DNA of 50,578 bases. Origin: Boletus sp. NGJ. Its lineage: Eukaryota; Basidiomycota; Agaricomycetes; Boletales; Boletaceae. Shown here in pieces: positions 9,445-20,539 of this stretch. The notes beneath the pieces are model-generated. The model was not told the origin of the DNA and searched no databases. It saw nothing but the letters and a program-made list of their open reading frames with translations. The DNA lies in assembly GCA_019096195.1 (NCBI GenBank), contig JAGTXK010000061.1, forward strand, positions 1 through 50,578. The letters run 5' to 3'. Position 1 is the first letter of the stretch; the number at the start of each line of letters is the position of its first letter. The position numbers were made by a program, and so were the translations under genes.

Positions 9445-11412
9445 CCACTGCCCACCTCACTTTACGCACTTTACGCCTGCCAAATGGGCACTTTACACCA
9501 CTTCACACTACTTTTTTGTACTTTACACATGATCATCTCACACAGAATCAAATTTTTTTGCACATAGAGTACTGACAATATATGCAGCCATGTTCCAGAA
9601 TCCTTTTTGAGCGAGTCTTGTCACCGTGTCCCACGCTCATGTGCTTGCCCCCCTCTCATTCTCCCAAACTTCAGCAGTTGCCACTCTGGGATAGATTACA
9701 TAAGCAAGCACAGCCACATATAAATTTCTTGAACTAAGTATCTATAACTGAGGAAACGAACATGCTGTGCTGTTTGTTACATTTGTTGGGTCTCTCGGAG
9801 AATCCCGAATTCCACTCACCACACTGACTAAGTGTATGTGGACCGACTGAGGGCCGAGGCACATGCAACTCGGTGTGAAGGGCTGTGTTCTGTGTGTGCA
9901 TTGATGCATTGAGACCATCGTGTGTTGGAACTAATGCATGACATTCCTGTCGTAACTTTGATCAGATGGGGAGGCAATTGCAGCGATGCAGGGGAGACTC
10001 AGAGCCTCAGACTCAGAGGACAGTGCACAGGGAGGACTCAGAGTGACTGGTAGTGTCGTTCTTGGGGTGAGAGATGGAAGACACCGAGGGTGTCTGTTGG
10101 GTTGGAAGGTGCAGGAAGAGTGGTTGGAGGCTGGGCTGGCTGAGTCTTGATGGGATGCAGAAGTGTGCTGAAAAAAAATAATGTGACACGAAGGGGTGGA
10201 CTCAGGAGAGAGTGTGCCAAAAAAAAAAAGGTGAGAGGGGCAGGACTCGGAAGACTCGAAAGGACTGCTCAAATGGATCAGGCTTCAAATCAAAGTCAGA
10301 GCAAGTCTGCCAGAGATGGTGCTGGTGCAGTGGACATTGCTGCAGGTAACTCACCAGAAGTTCTTGGGCGGACTCGGAGCATGAGTGGACACCGTGTCAG
10401 GTCATGTGTCGATGAATCAACTTCAAGTTGATCATTACACATCAGAACAAATAGGTGTGTACCAATAAGCTGTGAGCATTGCAAGAAGTTAGACAACCCA
10501 TGTAATCAGGTAGTAAAAGATATGGAAATCACACACTGAGAGTAATCAAGTGACCTGATACTAGTACTAGTACTGCACAACTGCCGTTTGTTGGTGGATC
10601 GAGAGTGGTGGGATGTGTTCAGCCCAGGATCAATCAAACCTGGGACTTGCAAGTGAGCATTTAGTAAACCTGACATCAAATAATTCCCCAGTGAGCACCT
10701 GGCTCACAAGCCTGAAGCCATTCTTTTCCCAGGCTGGACAAGTTGGAGTCTTGGAGTCTTGGGTGGTGGACAGCTGCTGCCAGTGGCCATAGTAGAAGGC
10801 ACCCCACCTTCCTGACATGGTTGTCAATGATACCTCACCAACATGTGATGTGAGGAGGTGGTCCAACAAACACAAAACAAACAAAACAAACTGTTTGTTT
10901 TTCGTCCTGCTTCGCTTTACTCACTTTTCACCATTATTTTTCCACTTTACTACACTTTACACCCATCCCAGCAACCCTCACACCAGGAACAGCTCATTTT
11001 TTCTCTTTCTTGCTTTCTCAGGATAATGAACACATCAACATTATAATTGTCTGAGTTCTCTACTACTGTGTATATAGCCCATTCTAAGCTGACTCTCCTG
11101 CAGCCCCCTCAACTTCAATGCCTGCCCAATTAGGTAGATGAGGTAAGCCATCTCAGACTTGGCTTGTGCAAGTCAATCCATGCAGCTGCCTCATGTCGAT
11201 CTTGTCCAGTTGCTTGCAACACTCCATTCACTTCTCCATTCAATCATATGAGGTAGGATTCCACTTCTCCTGACTTCAGCTAACTACTATCTCGTCAACT
11301 CACTGGATGATGTGCTTACAGGATGATGTCATTGTCCTCCAAAGGAATCTCGTCGAATGTCAGGAGCCCCCTGTCTGCACCTACCCTCACATTGCATCTT
11401 TTCTCAAGTGAC
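9445..11412. other. Non-coding spacer with TTTAC-rich low complexity
   Basis: No credible gene is seen. CACTTTAC(G/A)C motifs recur at about 9463-9530 and ACTTTAC motifs again at about 10910-10970; a CTAGTA triplet run lies near 10558-10573. The first part continues the AAATTTAC-rich sequence left of the retrotransposon. Open frames of 60-113 codons on both strands lack recognisable motifs. Confidence 0.5.
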
Positions 11413-13336
11413 ATGGGCATAAGAGGACTGTGGGATGTAAGTTTTGAACTGTGCCGGACAACTTGGAGTAAGAATAGTAGTCTAAATGACAATCTGTAGA
11501 TTTTTTCTGTGGTCGCTCAAAAGCGATCGCTGCTGGAAATTTCAGCCAACGAAGGCTTTCGCCCACGAGAACAAGGTGCCGACCTCTTGAAAATTGGCAT
11601 TGACGCAAGGTATTGTTTGACAACCAACTGCTGCGCTGCTGCTCTTGCTGACATTATTTCTTTCAGTACTTGGATGCACTCTGTGTGTCCCGTCTTTCGA
11701 TACAATCATGCGGGTGCGGGACAGAATCCTGAGCTCCGCACACTTTTTTTCCGCCTCGCAACCCTTCTTGCTATTCCCTCACATGCCATCTTTGTGTTTG
11801 ATGGTCCCCACCGGCCACTCATGAAGCGAGGAAAGCACAATCAGGGAAGGTCTCATTGGTTGGCCATTGGCTTCCAGTCATTGTTGGATTCATTTGGATT
11901 CAGATGGTATGAGGTATGAATATGGTGGTGGCTCGTGATCACTCTGGATGTACTGGTAACTTATTTGCCAGGCCCCTGGAGAAGCTGAAGCTGAGTTGGC
12001 TGCCCTAAACCAACGTGGGCTTGTTGACGTCGTGTTAACGAGCGACAGCGATGCACTCATTTTTGGTGCCAAGTGTGTTGCCCGCTGGTAAGCTCATGGT
12101 GGTTCTCTTTTTCATCCTCTATACATTTCTCAAATATGGCTGTCCTGAGTAGCCCAGACCGTCCCCAACACTTTGATAATGTCGAAGATATATCACATGT
12201 GTTTAGTTGCTGGCTGCCTGGCACTCCCACGTGCAGAGTGTATTCTGGTTGCACTTCTCAGTGGCGGTGATATCCATGTAGGTGTCTTTGTTCTCGATCT
12301 TGGACAAACAGTGATACTGACTTGTTTGGATGGAGCATGGTGTCCGTGGCTTCAATGTCACAATTGCCCGCCGACTGGCACAGTATGGGCTTGGCGGGGC
12401 TTTGTTGGATGCTGTCTCAACGAAGCAAGGCTTAGCACTCGCTGACTTCCTCGCTGGCTGGCGGATCAGACTCCGAGATGTGCTGAGAAATGACTCCCGA
12501 AGGGTGGCTTGGGCGAAAATATGGCAAGCTCGCAAACTTGGTCAACGAGCCATTTCCTGATCACGACATACTCCAATATTATGCTAACCCCTTGACAACC
12601 TTCTCTGCCCAGTCTAGCACATCTGACAGTCCAATCTCTGGGCCAAGCTCATTCCCGCATCCTCTCAAGTCATATCAACCGTGCATTGAAGCACTCACAG
12701 CCTTTTGTATGCAGCATTTCGGCTGGAGAGATGAAGGCCTTGTGGCAAAGATGCGCTCCACCATATGGAAGGTGCATGCCTTCGATTGCTGTGTGGGGTG
12801 AGTAGAACCAGCAGGGTCGGACAATACAACTCATGCTGACACCGCAATACTGCTCACGCCAGCTACCAAAACAAATGTGCGATCAGGCCACCTTCACAGC
12901 CACCTTCAAGTTCGTGAACCGGAGTGTCATTGACACAACTGGCTCAAAGCTCGTTATTTACAATATTCGGTTTCATGCAAAACAGTTTGCAGATGCTGTT
13001 CGTGCTGTCACTAAGTCATGGTCTCTGAATCAGGGGGACCATCAGGAGCAGATTTTCCTGAAGCTACCTGCTCGCATCATTGAGCATGCATTTCCGGCTG
13101 AAGCTCAGTGTTTCACAGAAAGATGCACTGAGCCTGAGGTGAGGGATTCTCATACTTTAATAACCATGGACACTTCAACCCTTGTTTGATAGCAAATCCC
13201 GGCATCCAATGTGGTCTGCCACATGCATGAGCAGGCAGAGACCACCATTTTTTTGTATGACACTGGCATGGGTCCAAATGCAATTGATCTCACTGCCTTG
13301 GACTCGGACCAAGAGAGAGATGGAGATGGATGGTGA
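11413..13336 (+). pseudogene. XPG/GEN1-like (Rad2-family) structure-specific nuclease, degenerate
   Basis: Exons are 11413-11436 (MGIRGLWD), 11500-11609, 11667-11913 and 11972-12087, then a damaged stretch, an exon ending at 12277, an exon from 12336, a later exon to about 13155 and a last exon from about 13194 to TGA at 13334-13336. The N-domain holds KIGIDAS (catalytic Asp) and FVFDGPHRP. The I-domain holds APGEAEAELA and LTSDSDALIFGA, so the acidic metal ligands are kept. SGGDIH and the following helix region match the helix-two-turn-helix part of GEN1/Yen1-type Holliday-junction resolvases. The frame breaks at the CCC of 12496-12498 (one extra base) and probably again near 12200-12240. 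It lies 144 bp upstream of a tyrosine-recombinase relic in the same orientation. It is unlikely to be the cell's own GEN1, because related genes occur in many copies in Agaricomycetes (from memory). Confidence 0.75.
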
Positions 13337-13479
13337 ATCAATAATGTCTGATGAGAGCTCGGAGGTGGAAGTGATAGGCTGATGTTGCATGTGCCACATC
13401 CCACTACATTTTGACTCAGAACTGTGGCTGTCATTGTGCTAAAGCTACGACATGGTTGTATTCACATAACGGTGACCTA

Positions 13480-16270
13480 ATGAATCGGAATGGCAGGATC
13501 GGCAATGATACTGAAATTGTGACAAAGAGCGGAACACGGTCCCGCCTGCTCCTCACCCAACACCGTGACGTGGCTTGACCAATCCCCCCAAGTTACCCCA
13601 CCATGGGATGGGCAAGAGAGTTGACAAAAAAGATTCTGCAGCTGCCCAGATCTCCCAAGAAGCTTCACAAAAAGCGGCCACCCTCGTCCTTGAAGTCCCT
13701 GAGGGCCATTGAACAGCTGAAGGAAGCAGGGAAAGAAGCTCACCTGAAGGCAAGAAATACCAAGAAAATGCTACATAGGACATGTGAAGCGAGGCCGGGA
13801 GTGGCTCGCGCAGCATTTCTCGACCAGTCACGAGCAGCAGGGCAGAGTCGTCAACCCCTGTCAGCATAGACGAAGAGGACCCTTACACCGATCCAATGTC
13901 TTCACATGCCCTTGATCGCATGCCAAACAGGTGCTCGGACAAGGCACTCGCGCTCTTCTTGACCTACAAAGGATTTGACCAGGGCCTGAGCAAGGGCACG
14001 ATTGAGGGAATTCAGGCTGCATTCAAGAACCTGTGGGATAGCGCGTGAGTGATGGAGCTTTTTCTAGCACTGGGCGAGGCTCATGTGAGATGGCTCCAGT
14101 GAGGGTGACCGGTACCATGTGAAAGGTGGCGGTTCCATCAAACAAACCAGCAGTGGGAGGGGAATCCGGCCGAGTCAGCTGAAGTTGATGACACCATGAG
14201 TTCCCTGAAGCACAAGGTCAGCTCTGAGGACGGCAACAGGAAGCATTCACTGCCAATGTCCAGGGACTTCATGGATAAGATAATGGCATGGTCAATGAAG
14301 GCATGTCCGAAGCTGAAATGCCGCACTTCAAGTGATGCGGCGAATTTTGGACGGTGTGCCTGTATCGGACGTTGGTCTGCAGATGGACCTAGCAGACCGT
14401 GCACTCATCACACGTCACCTGGAGCAAGTCGCATTTGACACAACGGCATGGATTCTATGGACGAGGTAAGCCGAAGTGTTCGCTGGAGTCGAGCCACAAC
14501 CCATACTACCGCCAAGGATCTATGGCATGCTGACATCCACCACAGATGCTTTGAGCTTGTCAAACTGAAGCGACAACACATCGGGATTGCCAATCCCAAT
14601 GTGGTCAACCATGTCTTGAAGAAGTACCTTGCTGGTGATACTTTAGTTTTCAGTGATCTGTCAGTGTCCTTCGATATCCACCTCCGAAATCGGAAGGGGT
14701 GGCAGAAAAAGATCAACAAAGGGCAGACCGAGGCTGATCTCAGAGGTGCGTGCAACGCAATCGGCGGTCGGGATATTGCAGACACTGGTGAGCAAAAACG
14801 GCGCATCAGGCAACCACTACCAGATTTTCCCTCAGCCCACCTTACCTGGATCGGACTGCTTTCTCTGGCTGTTGGTCTGGATGAAGTGGTTGGAGACCTT
14901 CCACTATGAGCATGCGATGGAACCCGATGACTGTGTGTTCCCAGCAATGGGTGTGAATGGGATCGTCCAGCCCTGAGAACAGGTCTCCCACGACGCTGTC
15001 CAAAAGTGGATCAGCGAAGCGACGTCTGGTGCAGGGATTCTCGGTTCATTCTCGACTCATTGCTTTCGACGAGGCTGTGCACATAGTACCGCTTCATGTT
15101 TGCCCCCGTTGGTGAGTGCTGGACTTTGGCCAAGGTCCATTGGTGGGGTGGGTGGGCCGAACAAGAACATGTGGGATAGTCAACATGTCACCACCCAAAG
15201 TGAATCATGGCTGACTTTGGTTCGCAGCGTGACACGTTGATTCGGTACCTTCTTGATGAACTGCACAGCTACGAGACAGACTATAGCGACGCATTGGCAC
15301 CAACCTCACGGTGTGCAAACGAGTCGCTGATGGGGGAGGGTGCACTTGTTCAGCCTGTGTCGACGGAAGAGATCCGGTCCATCCACACATCAGTCATGAC
15401 TGATGTTCAAGAACTGAGGGCAGACATGGGCAACATGTTGCTGGCATTGTCCATGAACTCACCGACGTAATCCGTCAACAGTCACACAAGCGTGCGACAA
15501 GCACCAGCGCACCACTGACACATCGTGACCCAAACGTACCAGCACCACTTACCATCAGGATTCCACCTCGCCCCACTGGCACCATGATGGCAGACTCAAA
15601 CATCTTATCCACAGGGCATCCCATGTTCCCCACCACTGCATCTATCCTCTGATGCTACCAATGACCGACTTGGACCATGCCCGGGCAGCCAGCCCAACTG
15701 GAGGCTGGCGTCCATCACGAACGTCGGCAGAACAAGCGACTCAGACGTGCTGCCGCATGTCGTGGAAAGACCGGCGCACGCAGGCACATCTCACATGCTC
15801 GATCCCGAAACCTGGACTCGTCATCCCAGACGTTCCCGTTTCGTTGTGCAGATGGGACACATCATCGTCCCAAAAAGGACTCCTGGAGGGACATTGTGAA
15901 GCACTGGGTCAGTGGGGACCCAGAGCTCAGCCTCAACACACCACTGAGCGAATGGCCGCCCGCTTGGATCCAGGGCAACAACCGCATCTTTCGCAGTGAA
16001 GCACGACAAGCGGTCAGTTATCACCCTCGAGTTCATCAACATGTGGGTCGTCCGCCGTCGTCGATACTGCCTGCTGACTCGGACTTGATGCAGGTACAGC
16101 TCCGACGAGGAGAAGTTCCTCGCTGCATACCCACAGGCGGAGAATGGCCACATGGCTCTTCTCCATGCAATCTATTCGGCCCGACGTGAGCACAGGGGAG
16201 ACCTCAGCACGCCCACGCCGAAATGGGAAGTCGAGCTCGCCCGAAGCCAACTGACGACCGGGGCCCACGC
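13480..16270 (+). pseudogene. Crypton-like tyrosine recombinase, degenerate
   Basis: From ATG 13480 a lysine/alanine-rich N-terminus leads into a DNA-binding-like block (about 13900-14045: LFLTYKGFDQGLSKGTIEGI), then the catalytic region. Arg I is in WTRCFELVKLK, rebuilt across a GTAAGC...ACAG intron (about 14468-14544). HxxR is HCFR (15058-15069). A second His/Trp lies in HWWGGW (about 15139-15156), and the probable nucleophile Tyr in LIRYLLDEL (codon 15245-15247) follows an intron that ends at about 15226. A C-terminal domain (about 15860-16200: KKDSWRDIVKHW, then DEEKFLAAYPQAENGH) is typical of Agaricomycete members. Several frame changes, such as an apparent 2-bp insertion near 15083, make it a relic. 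Cryptons move by site-specific recombination and lack terminal inverted repeats, so element ends cannot be read here. Confidence 0.75.
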
Positions 16271-16431
16271 CACACTACTGACCCCCAGCAATTTTTGGCT
16301 GAGACCTCTTACCACTTTCCCCTGGAGCACTACTACTTACCCGCCCCTGCTTTCCTATCTAGTTGATGACAGTATTGTACCGCAGCACCTCTGTCTTGCG
16401 TAGTACCCTACCCCCCCCCCCCCCTCTTGGC

Positions 16432-16650
16432 TAATCGGTGATGATGTGGCATGTGTGTGTGTTGCTTGCTTTGCCGTCTCTTCTTGTGTTGTCCGTTTGT
16501 GAATGAACGGGTGGCCACTTGCCTGCATGTGCGATCCGTCCATCATTCGGATGGACTCAGCGCCCATGGTGGCTGTGTGGATGGAAGCCTAAGTCACGCG
16601 ATGTCCAGCCAATGGGAGGTGGCACAGCATGTTTGTTTCCCAACATAAGT
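16432..16650. repeat. Direct repeat copy 1 (possible LTR remnant)
   Basis: This 219-bp segment recurs at 17092-17311. Both copies start TAAT(C/T)GG-TGATGAT and end CAACATAAGT/TGACATAAGT. By hand alignment about 42 differences are transitions and 2 are transversions, with one 1-bp indel. A C14 run lies just before it. Confidence 0.8.
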
Positions 16651-17091
16651 TTCTTTTCTTTCAACTCTTTTCTCAATAAGTCACATGACTGTGCATGTGA
16701 CCGTGGAAACTATATCACATGATACAGGTCCAGAACCTATGACATCATATGACGTCATACCTCATGTGATCCACAACTCTTTAATTTCCACTCTTCTCAC
16801 ACAGCCCCTTTAATCTCTGTCTTACCATACTTAGTAATTTATCACACGCACTGCTTGGTCTGTGTGCATCTCATCTCATGTACATATATAAAGTAGCACT
16901 CTGACGACTGGTAATCCCCAGTCTAATCCACTTGTATTCTTCCTCCAACAACTCATTAGCTTTGGCCACTCTAGTCATTGTAGGGTTGGGAATAGTATGG
17001 ACAACGACTCCTCACCTCATTCGTTGAGCCAGGATCTGTGTAACCTGCGAGTAGTCCTAGCCTTGTGGTTTGTGCTGAAAGGTTCATAACA
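16651..17091. other. LTR-like promoter sequence between direct repeats
   Basis: This 441-bp stretch holds an inverted motif TCACATG...CATGTGA (16681-16700), ATGACATCATATGACGTCAT (CRE-like, about 16740-16759) and a TATATAAAG box (about 16885-16893), and no open frame of note. It resembles a retroelement LTR promoter. Together with the repeats it may be one LTR (16439-17091) followed by a truncated second copy. Confidence 0.4.
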
Positions 17092-17311
17092 TAATTGGTG
17101 ATGATATGGCATGTGCATGTGTTGCTTGCTTCACCACCTCTTCTCACATCGTCCATTCACAAATGAATAAGCAGCCACTTGCCCATACGCACAATCTGTC
17201 CGTTGTTCGGATGGACTCAGCAGCCATGGTGGCTGTGTGGATGGAATCCTAAGTCACGCTGATGTCCGGCCAACAGGAGGTGGCACAGCATGTTCATTTC
17301 CTGACATAAGT
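17092..17311. repeat. Direct repeat copy 2
   Basis: This 220-bp segment matches 16432-16650. It diverges from copy 1 almost only by TG/CA exchanges at sites consistent with ancestral CpG. Confidence 0.8.
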
Positions 17312-17852
17312 ATACTATGGCATTACTATGACCAATATGGAAGTACTATGAGAATACTATAACAGACTATAACCACACTATGAACAGACTATGAGACACT
17401 GTCATAGTACTATCAAACCACTATCCAGTTGGACCCTCACTATGAGCACCATGTTACTGTCCAGTACTGCCCAGCACTGGACAGTTAGTCCTATTTTTAC
17501 TGATGAAGTTGGATATCCTTGTTCAGCAATCCTGCAAAAACCACCTGGAAGATAGGAACACTGCCAGTCATGATCTGAAGATCTAGAATACAGACAAGCA
17601 TCCAATAACAGAGGGGAAAGGGAACTGTGATTGCTATTATGATACCTCTAGGAATAACTTTGATACCATTCGAGATTGGAGTAGCAGGATAGGATGGGTA
17701 TTGGGGTATTGCATGCATACTAGGAAGTTACAAGGAGTGCTGAGCATCCAGTCTGTTAGACGAAGCAACCATACGACAACATCAGATACATGCACGTCAA
17801 CATAACCCAGCAACTTCTTCGATCGAGGTGTCAAAATGTCGTGCTGAATGCA
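17312..17852. other. Spacer with ACTATGA motifs and a hairpin; end of repeat block
   Basis: ACTATGA/ACTATAA motifs recur about ten times between 17315 and 17445. A perfect 10-bp inverted repeat (ACTGTCCAGT...ACTGGACAGT, 17456-17485) could form a hairpin. The remainder probably contains the 3' untranslated region of the minus-strand gene that ends at 17853. No gene is seen. Confidence 0.45.
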
Positions 17853-20278
17853 TCAATAATTCCTCTCCGAGTCGAAAAACGCAACCAGCTGTCCAACGGG
17901 GACCTTTTTCCCTGGACCTACCAGGGGCTTGGTGTCCTTGCTCTTCTCGGTCTTGGACTGCCGACGTAAGACCAGCGGATCGACGAAACGATTAGGTTGG
18001 GGGTGATGGTCCCCAGTAGCAATGCTCTCGGTCCGCAAGTCCGTGGACTGCGACCTTAGACGGTGTTGTTTTGACATAGCAGCCTGATTGCTCTGCAAAG
18101 ACGGTACGCCATACGTCGACTGTGCCCGAGCCCTCGGGCTCGGCGCCGTCGAAGCAACCCGCCCAGAGTGCCGGTCCCCCGTCCCCGCGAGCTTCGCCGC
18201 ACCCTTTTTGCCGACCGTCTCACCGCCACCGAAGTCGTCATCGTCGTCCTCGCTGCTCTCCGTCGCAGCTGAGAAATAGGCAGTACCCATCAGCGCTTTC
18301 GTCCTCTCCCGTTCATATTCGGCCTCCACTTCTGGCGGAGCGACGATCGGGCCGCCTAGTGCGACCGTGTAGCGTTTTCGCCCGCCGGATAGCGGCGTTG
18401 GACTGACGCTGCCGCGCCTGGCGTTTGGAATGCTTGGAGGTGGAAGACCGCTCGGAGTGGGCGACATTATCCGCGTGGGCGGCGACGTGGGTGCCGAGAA
18501 TTCGAGGGGGGGAGACATCGGAGGAAGGCCAGAGATAACCATAGATGTTGGTCGTGAGGCTGCGGGGGGAGAGCTGGCAGGGGTGTGCGTTGGGGAGACG
18601 ATGTCGCCGGGGCTAGCGTAATCTCCCGTGGGGTATGGAAGACGTGTGCCTGCTCTGGATGAGGTTTTTGATGACCCGGCGCGGGCAAGAGGGGGGCTCG
18701 TGGACTCGCGGGCTGTAAGCGATGGGGCGCGGCGAGGTGTTGAGAGACTGTTCATAGCTGGTGTGCTCATTCCGCTGCCCGGTGGACTAGTCGAGGACAT
18801 CGAGCTGAACGAAGACTCGTGGGCGCTCACAATCATTGACTCAGTTGGAGGGGCTGAACGCAGCTCGGGAGATTCGTGAGCCGCGGCGTTGGTAGATAGG
18901 ACAGCAGGGGACGTCGCGAAATGCGCCACTTCTCTACCAAGCTCGGTGATGCGCCCTTGGAGTTCAGTGATGTCGTCTCTGATCGTCCCAAGGTCTGCTT
19001 CGGACGAATGTGTGACTTGCACTTGTTCATTCACCTTTTCTTGACTTTTGTCTTTCGTACGCTCGTTTTCCTTGTCGACGAGCCAGCGCTCGACATCTCC
19101 CATCCGCTCCTCCAGGGCGCGCACATGGGACACAGTCCAGCGTTCCAGTTTTTCAAAGCGTTTGGCGATAACTAACAACGTTCCTGGGACATCTAGCGTC
19201 CCTGAGGGGGTAAATGACGCATACATGGGAGGCTGTTCACGTGCGGGGGATCCACCTGGTGATGTACCCCGCTGGAGTGAGATCGGGGAGAGATTAATGG
19301 GTTGTGATGCTGGTGCGGGTGACAATCTAACCGGTGTCTTGTTTGGAGTAGGTGATGTGGGAGAGGAAGATGCTCGGGGGTTAGAGCCGCTAGGGGGTAT
19401 CTTAAGATTGAGATACGCAGGGTCTGCGTACTTGCTCGAAGCAGATGCGGGCCAATCCTTCTCCTTTCCCTTGGAGTTTCTCTTTTCCTTTGAACGTGAT
19501 CTGGCTTCCTCAATCACCTGCTGGGCAGGCGTGAGGGGCTCCTTGTCCTTGGTGGGGGTGAGCCTCGATTTTGCAGCTTGCCACCAGCCCGGGACTCCAT
19601 CCTTGGCGGACGAGGCAGGCGAGGGCGGGTTGGGCAGGGTCTGGGATCTACCACGTGGGGGAGGTAACGCCTGGGGAGACCCAGTATTCATCATGGCCAA
19701 GACACGTTCCTCCGTCGCGCGCCGTTCTTCTGCTTCTCGGGTGAGTATCTGTTCAGCTTCGCGCCTACTTCGGTCACGTTCTAGTTGTGCTTCTGCCTCC
19801 AGTTCGGCATCGGACGGAAGGGCTCGGCTCCCTGGCGCAGGGCTGATGAGCGAGCCAACCCGCTGTGCAAGGTTGGCCGCGAACTGGGTGACTGATGTTG
19901 TGGGTGACTGACTACGCACCCACGTGCGATCAGCGTCGTCGTCGTCGTCATCGTCGTCGCCAGATTGGCTGTCTTGTGAATTTCTTCGTGGTATAATGTC
20001 GTTACGAAGGGGCGAATGTGGCCCATGAGGGGCGAGTGGCGGGTGGCCGTAGACTGGCTCTGGCTATTCGGTGTCGGTCAACTAGGTTCTGCGCATGTAA
20101 AAAAGGATCGCACCAGGCCCAGTGATGTCGGGGGTAGCAGCGATGGCGCGGTCAGACGCCGCTGCTGAGCACGTTGGATGGACTCTGGTGAAGGTTTGGG
20201 GGAGGAGAGGGCGTTCAGATTGGCGATGCTTGGAGAGAGAGAGGTCGTTGAGGCGGTGTTGAGGGACTGCGAGGACAT
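17853..20278 (-). CDS. Conserved fungal disordered protein with central coiled coil, 791 aa
   Basis: The model is join(20278-20114, 20063-17853) with one 50-bp intron (GTGCGA...ATAG); the two exons sum to 792 codons. The start is ATG at 20278 (MSSQSLNTAS). Most of the protein is Ser/Pro/Arg-rich and predicted disordered. Exon 2 has a run of seven Asp after RNSQDSQSG, a Glu/Arg-rich helix (about LEREAEQ-type residues before MMNTGSP) and a mid-protein coiled coil (RFEKLERWTVSHVRALEERM and ELQGRITELGREVAHF). The short C-terminal motif VGQLVAFFDSERNY looks conserved. I do not recognise a domain of known function. The coiled coil and many SP/TP sites suggest a phosphorylated scaffold or cytoskeleton-associated protein, but that is inference. 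It is divergent from the SANT gene across 261 bp. Confidence 0.75.
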
Positions 20279-20539
20279 CGTGCTGCACGGCGAGCGAGGA
20301 TGAGTTTTGCGCTTGCTCGCTGTGTGCGACGACGTCCGCAAGGCTGGCTGGGACGGCGAGATAGCCGTCCAAGTTCACGACAGGCGTGCGAAGAACCTTC
20401 CTAAAGGAACTGCTTGATCTCGCCCGCCTTAGGAGAAATTTTGGGCGCGGGCACCTGCGTGGTCCGACGGCGTTGACGGCGACGCAGGAAAGACGATAGA
20501 CCTTCATTCCATGACCACGACAACGAGCCGCGACCATTC
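20279..20539. promoter_or_regulatory. Shared divergent promoter region
   Basis: 261 bp separate the start codons of the minus-strand disordered-protein gene (20278) and the plus-strand SANT gene (20540). I see no obvious TATA box. The interval is open in shadow frames but needs no coding explanation. Confidence 0.5.

Noticed and set aside
11413-13336. Functional GEN1/Yen1 orthologue
   Set aside because: It is inside a repeat block, has at least one clear frame break and a damaged section after 12087, and lies beside a recombinase relic.
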